Position numbers and translations under genes: made by a program
Source: Mixia osmundae IAM 14324
Taxonomy: Eukaryota > Basidiomycota > Mixiomycetes > Mixiales > Mixiaceae
Assembly (NCBI RefSeq): GCF_000708205.1
Contig: NW_014575562.1
Coordinates: 993,616 to 1,057,615, forward strand
Reading direction: 5' to 3'
DNA: 64,000 bases
The notes under the pieces: model-generated
Databases searched by the model: none
What the model was told of the DNA's origin: nothing
What the model saw: only the letters and a program-made list of their open reading frames with translations
Shown: positions 14,893-25,856 of the stretch, in pieces
Layout of the letters: every line of letters begins with the position of its first letter
Numbering within the stretch: the stretch's first letter is position 1

Positions 14893-15065
14893 GCTATCGA
14901 ACCACAATACTTGGAAGGAAGCGTCGCGATGTTGGTGGCGATCACAGCCGCGCTTGCAATCGTACGAGGCTGCTACATGAAAAAAGAATTCATCTGGCTC
15001 CACATGATTGACACCATAGCCGGAGGAGCTCAGCGCTACAAGCTAGCAGTGTTGATGACGATGCC

Positions 15066-16445
15066 ATGTCGACGTCGAGCGCCCTGCTTGCGCTTGCTGA
15101 TGAGCCCGCCAGAGATCGAAGCGATGCGGCAGAGCTAGACATAATGCGCGCGGATCAGCTGACCAGAGCAAACGGCTTTCGCCAAGTTGTGCAGACCCTC
15201 ACCGGCCCAGGACATCGCGGACCGACCGGCTTGTCCCTCCACACCAATACAGCCATTGAAGCCAAGCTCAGGTGGCTCAAGACGAGCAAAGCGAGCGCGT
15301 CGAGTCGTGGCTCGGATGACCCTGATGCACTGGACGTAGACCTGTCGGATGCTTTTCCTTCCTCTGCAGAGTCACTCTCGCGCTCCACGCCAAAATTCAT
15401 CGTTATCTTCACGCATGAGCACATGACAGAGATGCTCGAGCGACGCGGCTTCACGGCCTTGCTAGCCGGCAAGGGATTTCGTCAGACGAGCGTCATTCTC
15501 GATACGAGCGACGCGTTCTTGCATCGCATGTCAATCACAGACGAATCGCTCTTCGCGTCCGAGCATAGTCTGCGACCGTCTGAGCGGTTCTTGATTGACT
15601 ACTATGCTCGCAGACATCGACGATGGCGGGCGGAATCGATCACATCGGTCCAGCTCGCGCGACGCTTGCTTGACTCTGGAAGCTGGGCGGAATTGCATGA
15701 GCGCACAGGCGAGGTCAGATCGCCTTACATGTCACTCCAGACGGCCGAGCGTGTGAAGTCAGTCGTATCCAACTTACTCAACGCGTGCACACCGTCCTCG
15801 AAGTCAGGTCATGGCTTAGATGTGATCGAGATCGCATGGCTACAAGCTCAGTCGCCATTGGCCAAGTCAGCCTCATTCAGCAAGCTACCGGGCCAAAGGT
15901 TCCCAGGCCTAGGTCTGGGACATGAGCTGGGCAGCTTGTTCGAGCAAGTCGCAGTGGCAGGCCGGACGACAGACGGTCTGATCTGCCTGCCCTTTGCATT
16001 CCACAATGCGCTCTACTACGCTCGCGCGGGCTACCATTTTCTCTCCCCAGCCTTTGAAGCCTACTTCCGCATGGCTGCCACTTTCTCAACGAAGCATCTG
16101 CTGGAGCCTCACGGGCTTGTCTTCGCCGCTTGGGCATGGACGAACGGGCATGTCAAGCGAATCGTGGAGGATGCCGATGGTGTGGAGGAGTCACGTGGCA
16201 CGGAAGTCTGGTCACCAGAGGAGCAAGTCCTCCCGAGTGGTATGGCTCTGCACTCCCTTTTCGACAGTCCTGCCTATGCCGGACTGCTGCAAGAGTGCAT
16301 CAGCCTCTACGATCCAGCGACGGGGTCCATTGAGCTCGAGGGAAAGAAACATCGCCTCGAGCTCGACCTCGAAGGTGCCGTTGAGATCTGGCAATACTCC
16401 AAAGATCCTCACCTGCGGTCTAGAGCATCCAGACTGTCCGACTGA
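15066..16445 (+). CDS. Unrecognised single-exon protein, 459 aa
   Basis: One uninterrupted frame of 459 codons beginning at the ATG at 15066. I do not recognise the family. No signal peptide or transmembrane helix is visible. A charged N-terminal region with serine-rich spacing (residues about 70-110) is followed by FIVIFTHEHMTEMLERRGF. The C-terminal half has a conserved-looking block: a PGQRFPGLGLGHELG segment, DGLICLPFAFHNALYYARAGYHFLSP, and FAAWAWTNGHVKR. The PGLGLG and FHNALYYARAGY pattern loosely recalls acetyltransferase-like folds, but that is only an impression. Absence of introns in an intron-rich neighbourhood is odd. Divergent from ERG25 and 98 bp before the RIB3 start. Confidence 0.75.
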   Translation: MSTSSALLALADEPARDRSDAAELDIMRADQLTRANGFRQVVQTLTGPGHRGPTGLSLHTNTAIEAKLRWLKTSKASASSRGSDDPDALDVDLSDAFPSSAESLSRSTPKFIVIFTHEHMTEMLERRGFTALLAGKGFRQTSVILDTSDAFLHRMSITDESLFASEHSLRPSERFLIDYYARRHRRWRAESITSVQLARRLLDSGSWAELHERTGEVRSPYMSLQTAERVKSVVSNLLNACTPSSKSGHGLDVIEIAWLQAQSPLAKSASFSKLPGQRFPGLGLGHELGSLFEQVAVAGRTTDGLICLPFAFHNALYYARAGYHFLSPAFEAYFRMAATFSTKHLLEPHGLVFAAWAWTNGHVKRIVEDADGVEESRGTEVWSPEEQVLPSGMALHSLFDSPAYAGLLQECISLYDPATGSIELEGKKHRLELDLEGAVEIWQYSKDPHLRSRASRLSD

Positions 16446-16543
16446 GCTAGCTGTTGTTTGACATTGTGACGTGTCAGGCTGTGATCGAGACGCGCGACTA
16501 AGTCTGACAATTGCCGGAAGCTCTTCAATCTGTGACGCTGAAT

Positions 16544-17406
16544 ATGGTCCTTACAGAGTCAGACGAGGCGCCAAGGCCTGCGCAAGTCAATGGAATATCC
16601 AAGGCAGTCGAAGGAGCAGACAAGGTCGTACTCGACCCGATCGAAGATGCCATCGAGGCTTTTGGTCGAGGAGAGTTTCTAGTCGTTGTAGACGACATGG
16701 AGAGAGAGAACGAAGGGGATCTGATCATAGCGGCAGCAAAAGTGACGACAGAGAAGATGGCATGGATGATACGGCATACGAGGTTCATCATCCGCGCCTG
16801 AGATCACAAGCCATGACTCATCATGCTCCTTTTCCCCTGCGGCTTTGCAGCGGCTACATATGTACAGCGCTACGGCAGGACAGACTGAGCCACTTGGGCA
16901 TACCTATGATGGTGGAAGATAATCAAGAGCGCATGAAGACGGCTTATACCGTCACTGTCGACTACAGACAAGGCAAGGATGAAGCTGTCGTCATCAGATA
17001 CTGAAGCTCATCGCAATCCAGGCACGACAACGGGCATTTCTGCACATGACAGAGCACTGACAGCACGCATGCTCACCGATCCATCGAGCAAGCCAGAGGA
17101 CTTCTCCCGGCCAGGGCACATGGTACCTCTCCGGTCCAGAGACGGGGGCACTCTCGTCCGACGAGGGCACACCGAGGCATCCACAGGTAGGCCTCCAGAC
17201 GCGGCAATCGATGTCCGTCTGACGATGTTGCAGATCTATGCGAGCTCGCTGGCTTGCCAATAGGTGGCCTACTGTGTGAGCTTGTCATACCTGACGACCC
17301 GCAAGGCGCAATGGCGCGACGAGACGATTGCTACGCTTTCGCGAAGCACTGGGGTCTCAACATGATTAGCATCGAGCAAATAGAAGAACATAGGCAACGC
17401 AAGTGA
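16544..17406 (+). CDS. RIB3: 3,4-dihydroxy-2-butanone 4-phosphate synthase
   Basis: Riboflavin biosynthesis enzyme converting ribulose 5-phosphate to dihydroxybutanone phosphate and formate. Start 16544 ([14 protein letters not shown]). The N-terminal core reads [31 protein letters not shown], with the DDxxRExEGD metal and substrate motif. An intron with donor GTTCAT, near 16781-16849, rejoins RHT to SGYICTAL, giving the family's RHTSG motif. Two more introns lie near 16985-17020 and 17186-17231. After them come [36 protein letters not shown], and finally [16 protein letters not shown]. About 220 residues, normal for a stand-alone RIB3 with no GTP cyclohydrolase fusion. Stop codon 66 bp from the end of the convergent coiled-coil gene. 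Confidence 0.93.
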
Positions 17407-17472
17407 GCTCCCGTGTCTTGTTGTACGATCTAGATTGTTTTGCAGCGCTCAAATGACAACAACATGAAAATG

Positions 17473-20257
17473 CTAGGATATGCTGCTGAGGGCCCAATCG
17501 TCTTGCAACAGCCTGTCTATCCAACTGGGCTGTCGCACGAACTGATCGACGATAGCGTACGATACATCTTGCAGTGCGTCGCCGAGATGATGATGGTCGA
17601 ATGGAGAGTCGCAGGGCCTCAGCAAGCTGCCGGATATGACGCCTGCGCAATATACGACGAGAGTGTACAGCACGCAGAGAGCGAGATGAGCGATGAGGCC
17701 ATTGGGGAGTGATGACTTTGCTGAGCGCCACATGAAAGTGACATTCGCTTTGATAGCTGCAAACGTCGGTATCTGGGACAGACAGCGTGTCCATCGCGCA
17801 GGCGTTCGTCGCTGGTCGCTTGTACGCACCACTGACGAAGAGTCAACATCGATACGCAGAGGAACCAGTCAGATGGACCGTGCTCACCTTGCTTGTTCTT
17901 GTCTACCCTGTCTGCTGTGCTCGAGGGGACATTGCCGACTTGCTCCGATGTCAGCTCGAGGCGTGTAGCCGCCGTCTTGCATGCCTGCTCAGCAGTGACC
18001 GACGCTTCTGATGCGAGCGTTTCGAGTGCCTTGATGGTCAACTGCTGTGGCCGAGGCAAGGAGATCGATTCGTTGGGGGTCATGAATCCGTTTAGATCTG
18101 ATCGCGCAAAGATCTCGCTGCTTGTCTTTCGAAGCTTCCGTCGGAAGGACAGTCCAGGCGAGGCACTTTCACTGATACTTGCAAAGAGCTTCATCTTGTC
18201 TGAGCCGGCCAGGGAGGTCGACCAGCCGACGACTTGGCTGTGTTCGGGCAGCCGCGCGAGTTCTGCGCCGAAGCTTTTGCTGAGCGTAGCTGCATGACCT
18301 TCACCATCAGGCTTTGTTTGCCGCTCGAGACGGAGGCTGTCGAGATCTAGGCGGAGGCGATCGATCGTCTCCTTGAGCGCGAGACCGTGCTGCCGTTCCT
18401 CCTCGAGGTCATGTTCTGCCTGGCGCGCGCTCGCTAGGTCCCCTTCGAGTTGTGCAATGGCAGCGTCAGCGAAGTCCTTCTGGGTGTTCGATGTCTCCAA
18501 CTGTTCGGCAAGAGCGACTGTGCGCTCGACATTCTCGAAGAGCTCCTGCTCCTTGAGCCTGACGATGTCGCGTAATTTCTCAGACTCGTCACATTGCTCT
18601 TCGAAAGATGTCTTGAGACTGCTATAAAGTTCTTTCTGATGATCGAGCGTAGCAGACAGTCGGCTGTTGTCGCTCTCGAGACTTGCAATCTGATTGAGCT
18701 GATGCCTTTCGCCGATTCGCAATTCCTTCTCCTCGCGCCGCTTCTGACCGAGTTCGCGCTGAGACTCGGCAAGCAGACTCTGATTTTCGAGCATGTCCCG
18801 ATCGTGGGATTCAATCAGCGACCTTTGACTGGCTTCGAGATCTCGAATCTTCTTTGTGAGCTCGTGCTTCTCTGCAACGAGCGAAGCGATAATGTCGCGT
18901 TCGTGCTCGGACTCTGAGCTCGAGCCAGCAGCATAAGAGAAGGCCGAGTTACGCTGGCCGTCGCTACTACCGTTACTGAGCGTGCTACCACGTGACATGG
19001 GCTCTGATGCCATCCCAGGGCTCAGCTCGGGCGGTAAGGGAGGAGCATACGACAGAGCTCCAACACCGTGCGAAACGCCCAAGAGGTCCTTCGCCATGCT
19101 CGCCATTGTCATCTCATCCTCCTCCTCGTGCTCTTCGAGCACAATGGCGGGACGCTCTGTTCGAGTGGGCGAAGGAGGTGAAAAGGGTCGCGCATAGTAG
19201 CTTGTCTGGTCGAGTCCAGGCGAGTCAGGCGAAGATCTTGCGAGCGAGAGGGGTGTGGATACGTTGGATCTGGGCGTGATGGGTCGATCGGACTTGCGTG
19301 GCGGTGAGTCGACGAGTGTAGAGGAGGATGATGAGGTTGACATGCCTTGCATAGGCTCAGGTGAGCCGGTGCGCTCGTCAGAGAAGCCGGTACGATCTGG
19401 CCTGAAGCCGTTCGGGGACGACCGGCTGGTCTTGATTGGCGAAGTCTCGTGCGACAGGTTGGCAAGCGCAGGTAGACTGACAGACGTCGGCGGCGTACTC
19501 GTCCTGAGTGCGCTTGGGGCGGATCGCCTTGGCTTGGCGGCTCTGACGGGGTAAGCTGACTGCAGAGGACTAGAGCGTTGCCCGTAGCCTTTGGATGGTG
19601 TACCCAGACGGCTGGGAGTAGATTGGGTTGGCATTGGCGGGGTCTTTGCAGGCGTTGAGTGCGCCTTTGTGGTGGCTGATGATCCGTTGGACAGTCGTGA
19701 AGAGGGACGAGGGAGCCCGCTGCCCGGCTTGCTGTCATAGCTACTCTCTGTCCTCGTGAGTCGTGAAGGCGGTCGACTGTTGCTGACGGTGCCTTGACTT
19801 GGCTCGACGGGTGGTGATGATGATGATGCTGAGGTGGCAGCTGCCATGTCAAAGAACGACAGCAGCTCCGCCTTGCCCAGCGAGAGTTCTTCGCCGTGCT
19901 GATCTGCGAGCTGCTGGAGCAGCTGAGCTTCGTACGCAGGCAGGCTGGGGCCGAAGAGCTTGGGCAAGTCGGCGACGGGCAGCAGCTTGTCCGGCTTGTC
20001 ATAGACCCGTTCGACTAGCTCTGAGTAGCCTTGGGCGCTCATGCTGCGCTTTGGCCGTTCTTGCGAGCGTGCCAGAGAGCCAGGCAGGGGCGAGGAGGGT
20101 GCTGTTCTCGTCTGTCGAGGAGAGGAAGACACGCCCCTTGCGACTCTCGCGAGCTTGAGTGACTCCTGAACGACGATGATGTCAGCGAGCGCCCATAGCA
20201 TGAGCCAATCAACCCAGGCAGCCAGGAACGCACACAGGCGTCACAGTGCCGGACCAT
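17473..20257 (-). CDS. Coiled-coil protein with C-terminal membrane segment
   Basis: A protein of about 900 residues without a family I can name. The best start is 20257 (MVRHCDAC), joined by an intron (donor GTGCGT, about 20165-20233) to ESLKLARVARG. An ATG at 20042 (MSAQGYSELVERVYDKP) is the alternative. Residues near the second ATG form a small helical domain (PVADLPKLFGPSLPAYEAQLLQQL) resembling an EF-hand-like module. Then come about 300 Ser/Pro-rich disordered residues, and a long coiled coil from KHELTKKIRDLEASQRSL to about LRLDLDSLRLERQ. A last exon (to 17473) carries one hydrophobic helix, AHLALCVLYTLVVYCAGVISG, followed by about 60 residues. This layout suggests anchoring to an internal membrane, possibly at the nuclear envelope or spindle pole body; that is inference. 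Confidence 0.65.
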
Positions 20258-20611
20258 TCTTCATCTGCACAGACCTCTCCCTTCCTTGACGACGGCCGAG
20301 GAAGGCTCGTGCACACATCATGGTGACGCTGGCTTGCGTTTGTTTGCCGCTCGCTTCCTCATCAACGACGGCTTCGACTTCCACGCGACTTCGACCGTTT
20401 TGACTCGATGACATCGGCTCATGATCAGCTGATCACCGGCCTGACATGCAGCAGACAGCGTATGCCTTGCCCGATCATCGAAAGACAGCTCTTCTGCGAG
20501 CACGACTTGGGCTTTCGCGACCCGCTGCGTCCAATCGACGGAGCTTCGTGTGCTGACGCAACCAAGACAAGATGATCTCATCACCAAGCAGCAGAACTTT
20601 CATCAGTCGCC

Positions 20612-21700
20612 ATGCATGGCGTTCTCATCGCTTTGTCGCTGACGAGCGTGCATGCAACACAGTACGCGCTCAAGGATCGTATCGTCGGTGCCCAGTTCTA
20701 CGACCGTTTCGATTGGTACACTGAAGACGATCCGACCCACGGCGCTGTACGCTACGTTACACTCAACGAATCATTGCTGCGCAACATGACAAGCGTATAC
20801 AATGGCTCTTTCTATCTCGGCGTCGACGCGCACCTCCAGCCAGCACTAGGCGAGAGGGCGAGCACACGGATCAAGTCCAAAGCGAGCTATTCCGAAGCCC
20901 TGATCGTGCTCGACCTCCAACACATGCCCGCCGGACCCGGTACATGGCCCGCATTCTGGACTTCGACGGCAAATTACGATTGGCCCTATGGCGCAGAGAT
21001 TGATATCATCGAGGGCACAAACGATCAAGGGCCTGCTCTGAGCTCCTTACATACCGGGCCCAATTGTACCATGCCGACAAGTGATGATGGCATGACGGGC
21101 GAGCGCACGACTTACATCGACTGCGACTCGACTTTTGTGCAGACAGGCTGCGGCGTCAGCAACACTATGCCTGCACGAGTTTCCAACGCAGTCGAACGCG
21201 ATCTCAAAGACGTCTCTAGACCTGTATATACACTGGACGACAGGTCTGGAGATCCGGCAACCAGATATTCGCTGTACATGTCGTCGAGAAGGAATAGGGA
21301 TCCAAGCTATGGCCCGGAGTTCAATGCAAGAGGTGGCGGCATCTGGGCAATGCAGCGCAGCCTGGAGAGCATCAAGATCTTCTACTGGCTACGCGATGAC
21401 CCTGCACTCCCTGCAATCTTGCTCAGTCCTCACCGGACTACCCTCATCGATACGCTCAATTGGATACCATCTGCTTACTTTCCCCTCGATCAATGTGATC
21501 TATCACAATGGGGCGCACACGAGATCATCCTCAATACCGATCTCTGCGGCGATCTCGCAAGCGAACCGTTCAGAAGCCTGAACATTACCACCGACGACTG
21601 CCCGACGTACGTTCGCGATCATCCGGAAGCCTTACAGGATGCATACTGGTCTGTCAATGCCCTCACGATCTTCACACCACTCTTGATTGCGAAACGATAG
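20612..21700 (+). CDS. Secreted glycoside hydrolase family 16 (endo-beta-glucanase type)
   Basis: A single-exon gene for a 362-residue secreted beta-glucan hydrolase or transglycosylase. An N-terminal signal peptide (MHGVLIALSLTSVHATQ) is followed by the GH16 fold: YDRFDWYTEDDPTHG, GTWPAFWTS, and the catalytic motif EIDIIEG with Glu129, Asp131 and Glu134 (nucleophile, helper, acid/base). Several cysteines (TGPNCTMP, TYIDCDS, QTGCGV) and N-glycosylation sequons fit secretion. The C-terminal part has NARGGGIWAMQRS and WGAHEIILNTDLCGD. The last residues are hydrophobic (ALTIFTPLLIAKR), hinting at a possible lipid-anchor signal, though weak. Beta-1,3/1,6-glucan of the cell wall is the likely substrate. 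Stop is 47 bp from the convergent aminotransferase stop. Confidence 0.9.
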   Translation: MHGVLIALSLTSVHATQYALKDRIVGAQFYDRFDWYTEDDPTHGAVRYVTLNESLLRNMTSVYNGSFYLGVDAHLQPALGERASTRIKSKASYSEALIVLDLQHMPAGPGTWPAFWTSTANYDWPYGAEIDIIEGTNDQGPALSSLHTGPNCTMPTSDDGMTGERTTYIDCDSTFVQTGCGVSNTMPARVSNAVERDLKDVSRPVYTLDDRSGDPATRYSLYMSSRRNRDPSYGPEFNARGGGIWAMQRSLESIKIFYWLRDDPALPAILLSPHRTTLIDTLNWIPSAYFPLDQCDLSQWGAHEIILNTDLCGDLASEPFRSLNITTDDCPTYVRDHPEALQDAYWSVNALTIFTPLLIAKR

Positions 21701-21747
21701 GCAATACATCTGTAGCATTCTAATGCAGTACTGCATGCCACTCATGG

Positions 21748-23227
21748 TCATCCTTGCTCGCTTCGAGCTTCGTCGATGACGGATCTCAACCGGCGAAAGG
21801 CTTCGTCTGCTTCTGCTTCGGTAGAGAGACTGAAGCTGACGCGTACATAAGCCGTCTTGCCGCTGAGACCCATAAAGCCTACGCCTGGCACGCAGAGGAC
21901 ACCCTTCTCGACTGCTTTCTCTCTGATGAGGCTTTCACTATCTCCGTCTGATCCATCGCGGTTCAGAAGTAGCTTCGTTTGGGATCAGCATACACACAGA
22001 ACGCGAGGGTGAGAACGCACTTTGATCCAGAGGAAGAGGCCGGCTTCGGGCGTGTCCCATTGTGCGACACCTTCGAGATGCTTACGCGCTAGCTTGTCAA
22101 AGACGTCACGCTTTTGTTTGTAAAACTCTGCAACGCGGGTGCAGTGCTCAATGAAGCCCTGATGTTGCCATCTTTCGACGAGCTGCAATGCTATTGCTTG
22201 GGTCAAGGATGGTACCTGTAGATTTGTCTGCAAGTTATGTCAGTCGACGCTGCTAGGAGGTGGAGGGAGCAAGGACGTACATTTGCAGTTTGGAGTTCTA
22301 TCCTCTCTATGATGCTCTTGTGTCCACAGACAGACCCCAATCGGATACCAGACGACAAGATCTTGGAAACGCTATCGAAACGTAGTACACGTCCGGTCTC
22401 GCCATTGACAGATTGCTCGAGAGAGAAAAAGCTTCTAGGTTGCGGTTTGGGCCCAAAGTAGAGAAAGTAGTATGGATCGTCTTCGAGGATGAGCAGATCG
22501 TGCTTCTTTGCGATCTTGAGGATGGCCACTTTGCGATCTTCTGATAGTGTCGAGCCTGCCGGATTGCTGCCTGTGGGTATAGTGTAGAGTACCTTTGGTT
22601 TTGGCGCGTTGGGCTGATCGCGCGCAAAGCTGTCCAGCACCGATTCTAAATTGTCTGGCACGAGACCATGACCGTCGACGACGCACTCGACGAGGTTACA
22701 TCGTTCGTGCCAGAGGTAATTCAGACCGCCTGGGTACGTCGGAGCTTCGACGAGGACGGTATCGCCGGGATTGATGACGGCGCCCATGGCTTTGATGAGG
22801 ACGTCCTGGCTACCCGAGCCCATGCTGAAGGCCCAATCGCCCTCCTGAGGCAGCGGTACATCGTGCACGTGCGCAAGGAAGCCTTCGAACCATTTGACGA
22901 GCCGGGTGAGTCCCTTTGTCGGCCCGTATTGCAAACCCTCGTCGAGGTCTTTCCCAGATAGCGTGAGGACTTGGGATTCTTTCTGACCAGGCTGAGGCTT
23001 CAATTTGATGTCGATCTGCTCAAATGGAAACGTGTCGGGATTGGGCTTGCCCGCCAGGAGCGAAATCATGCCTGGCCGAAGTTCGAGCGGAAAGAGGCCA
23101 CGTACTGACTCGAAATTTGTTAATTTGGCTTGAGTGTCATGTCAGATTAGCGATGAGACCTACTCGCTGCTGGCTTCCATGTCCCGCTTGACTCTGACAG
23201 GAAGTAACCCACGTCGATCGGCGCCAT
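21748..23227 (-). CDS. PLP-dependent 2-aminoadipate/aromatic aminotransferase (Aro8-like)
   Basis: Class I/II aminotransferase resembling fungal Aro8 and kynurenine/aminoadipate aminotransferases, acting in aromatic amino acid or lysine metabolism. The start at 23227 (MAPIDVGYFLSESSG) was found by joining across an intron at about 23106-23164. This yields KPAAIRGLFPLELRPGMISL, the conserved N-terminal motif of the family. Later motifs: AGKPNPDTFPF, GSQDVLIKAMGAVINPGD, EAPTYPGGL, YTIPTGSNPAG, LEDDPYYFLYFG, and the PLP lysine in FDSVSKILSSGIRLG. Further introns split LQTAN from TNLQVPSLTQAIA and lie after GLFLWIK. The C-terminal exon has GVLCVPGVGFM and YVRVSFSL. About 450 residues in total. 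Exact substrate cannot be read. Confidence 0.9.
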
Positions 23228-23485
23228 CGTGGAGGATACAGGCGGCCAGAGCACGGTTGGGCGATGCCTTATCGAGTCACGACATCGATAAAACTAAAAA
23301 AGTTCGCGTCACGGTCCACAGCGGAGTGACAATCAGCTCTGCGCTGTCGGACAGCGAAGACGGCACTCGTCAGGCATCGCCAATCACGCGTGGCTGTGTC
23401 CTCCGTGATCCTGGCCCTTCTTCTGGTCAGCTTTCGATACTCGAGTCGTGCCCACTGGCGACCACTCGCCCAGAACCGCCTCGTC

Positions 23486-24780
23486 ATGTCTACAAGTGCT
23501 GCGCCGAGTCTTACGAGCTTCTTAGCAAGCAGCAAGCGAGACTTCCTCGCGCAACTCAAGACGCGTCAGGGGCTCGATCAGTGGACGCTCGCTACAGGCA
23601 ATGAAGCAGGAGGTATGCCGCCCTTTAGATTCACCGCGTCCGGCTGACCGCGCCAGCAGATCTAGATTCCATCGCATCTGCAGTCGGCTTTGCCTACCTG
23701 GCTTCTCAGAGAGGCAGCAAGCGAAAGTATGCTGCTCTGTGCAGGACGAACGTCAGAGACCACTACCTCCGTCCGGAAAATGTCTGGGCACTCGAACAGG
23801 TCGGCTTGGATCCTGCAGAGCATCTCATCTCGCTCGAGGAGCTGCCACAACCCATAGACAGCCTCGGCGTACAATTTGCGCTCGTCGATCACAACAAACT
23901 CGGTGCAGAGTTTGGCGGCAGCGCCGTAGAAGCTATAATAGATCATCACGACGACGAAGGACTGTACAAGTCAGCTTCGCCACGTGACATACAGATACCC
24001 ACCGGCTCGTGCTCCTCGCTCATTGCACGACATTTCAGAAGCGAAACGATACCCATGCAGCTGGCTGATCTGCTCATCTCTGCCATCTTGATCGACACGA
24101 ACAACCTCAAACCTGCACCGGAGGGTAAAGCCGTCGGAACAGACCGCGAGGCGATGGAGCTACTCGCGCCTCTCTCTTCGCTCTCTGGAGCTGTAGCACT
24201 CCATGGTAAGGTGTTTGCGCAGTCGCTCGAAGTCAGCGCAGCGTTGAGTGATCGCAATCGGCGACTCAAAGCAGAGAAGAACAACATCAACTCACTGAGC
24301 ACACGTGATCTGCTACGGCGAGACTACAAAGAGTACGAGTCGGATCAGGGCTGGCGATACGGCCTCTCGTCCAGTCCGCTCGGCCTGCACGAGTGGCTCT
24401 CGCGCGAGAATCACGGCTGGGAGAGCATGCTCGAGGATCTGCGGGCTTGGGCAGAGGAACGTCGATTGGACCTCTTTGGCGTTCTGACGTCTTTTGGCAC
24501 AACAGACGAAGAGCAGAGCAAAGGCCTCGAAAAGCACGCGCGGGAAGTGCTGCTCATCTCTACCAAAGGACAAGCCGATATCGCCTTGGACGCAATGCAT
24601 GAGAGTCCCGACATGCGGTTCGGTGAATGGGTCTGGAGCAGCGAGGAGGATTTCAGGAGCAAGACGAAAGATCAGCCGATCCGTGTATGGCAGCAACTCG
24701 ATCTCAAAGCAACGCGAAAGCAGGTCGCGCCAGCACTCAAGCACGTTGTCGAGAACCAGCTCTCAGGACGACGAGCTTAG
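23486..24780 (+). CDS. PPX1: Exopolyphosphatase (PPX1-like, DHH family)
   Basis: Cytosolic exopolyphosphatase of the DHH/DHHA2 phosphoesterase family, which releases phosphate from polyphosphate chains. The first ATG at 23486 gives MSTSAAPSLTSFLASSK. The longer frame begins with GTG and carries a hydrophobic segment that I read as 5' UTR. One intron near 23613-23660 (donor GTATGC) restores TGNEAGDLDSIASAVGFAYL, the metal-binding DxDS motif. Next come FALVDHNKLG and the DHH triad in IIDHHDDEG. The tail holds the DHHA2 domain: FGVLTSFGTTDEE, and a KATRKQVAPAL block that binds substrate. Total about 415 residues. Convergent with pirin, 49 bp between stops. Confidence 0.92.
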
Positions 24781-24829
24781 ATTTGGTCTCGATACATTAT
24801 GTTGTGCAATTTTATCAACAGGCAGATGG

Positions 24830-25642
24830 TCAAGCGAAGATCTCCCAAAAGAGTATTTCAGCCGGTTCGTGAGCGCTGTTCTGTACAGTGACTGTTTGAC
24901 CCTGGAGGCATTCGAGAAAGGCGCCGTCGCCTTCCTTTAGGCTCGCCTTGCTTGCGTCACTGGAGAGCGTCAGAGAGCCCTTTGTTGGCGCATCGGACGT
25001 GTATTGCGTGCTTATATAGTGCACGTAGCCGCGCCTGGCTTCTCGTCGTAGCTTAAAGTCGAGCGATTGGCCCGGTGAGAGGATGGAGACATAGGTGGCC
25101 AGATCAGCATGGATGGGCGTAGGTCCCTTGGCCTCGCGCGCTTCGACGACGCCCTCGTCACTGCTCGGTCCTACGATCTGACACCATCTATCCTGCTTCT
25201 CGCTGTCTGGGAAGTGTCGCGTGTAGTAATGGGGTGACAAGCGAGACTTGTTGGGGGTTGCCCAGATCTGCAGGAAATGACAGGCCTGCTTGCCGCCGTA
25301 GTTGTACTCGCTATGCCTGATGCCCGTGCCTGCCGAAGTCATCTGGACGTCACCCTTGACCATGACTTCTTCGTTGCCCATGCTATCCTTGTGTTGCAGC
25401 TCGCCACTGACGATATAGGAATAAATCTCCGCCTCGGAGTGTGAGTGGGCAGGAAACCCTTCGCCCGCAGCCACTCTGTCCTCGTTGATGACCCGGAGAG
25501 GGCCGAAGCTCGTGAACTTGGGATCGTAGTAGCTCGCAAAGCTAAAGGTGTGAAACGTCTTGAGCCAGCCATGGTCGGCGTGTCCTCGCTCAGCAGATGG
25601 CCTGACTCTGATCTTGACTTGCTGTTGAGGTAGGTCTCCCAT
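24830..25642 (-). CDS. Pirin-like protein (bicupin, YhhW type)
   Basis: An iron-binding bicupin of the pirin family; members act as quercetinase-like dioxygenases or redox-sensing nuclear cofactors. Single exon of 270 codons from the ATG at 25642 (MGDLPQQQVKIRVRPS). The frame stays open upstream to a TTG at 25867 and would add a hydrophobic helix, but no ATG supports it. Motifs: RGHADHGWLKTFHTFSFASYYDP, EGFPAHSHSEAEIYSYIVSGEL, HKDSMGN, and KGDVQMTSAGTGIRHSE. The histidines of the first cupin supply the metal site. The C-terminal cupin contains the DAPTKGSLTL and GDGAFLECLQGQTV segments. Divergent from PLPBP with 214 bp between starts. Confidence 0.9.
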   Translation of the reverse strand: MGDLPQQQVKIRVRPSAERGHADHGWLKTFHTFSFASYYDPKFTSFGPLRVINEDRVAAGEGFPAHSHSEAEIYSYIVSGELQHKDSMGNEEVMVKGDVQMTSAGTGIRHSEYNYGGKQACHFLQIWATPNKSRLSPHYYTRHFPDSEKQDRWCQIVGPSSDEGVVEAREAKGPTPIHADLATYVSILSPGQSLDFKLRREARRGYVHYISTQYTSDAPTKGSLTLSSDASKASLKEGDGAFLECLQGQTVTVQNSAHEPAEILFWEIFA

Positions 25643-25856
25643 GCTCGATCGAGAATGTGCAAAGACAATGGCCGAGGGCGATGTGAGAGTGCTCGAGAGC
25701 GAGCGTCGCCAGAGTGCTGCCAATGCCAGCGTACAGATGATCGTGAACGCAAGGCGGCCGCTTATGGACTTGGTCGTCCACGCTATGCTGACTGTTGTAT
25801 GGTCCGAGGGGAGGGAAGGACGGGCCCCACGTCGAGGTTTAAAGTGATAGCGCCTG

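Noticed and set aside
23390-23485. Extended N-terminus of the exopolyphosphatase with a hydrophobic leader
   Set aside because: It starts at GTG; the first ATG at 23486 gives a normal cytosolic enzyme.
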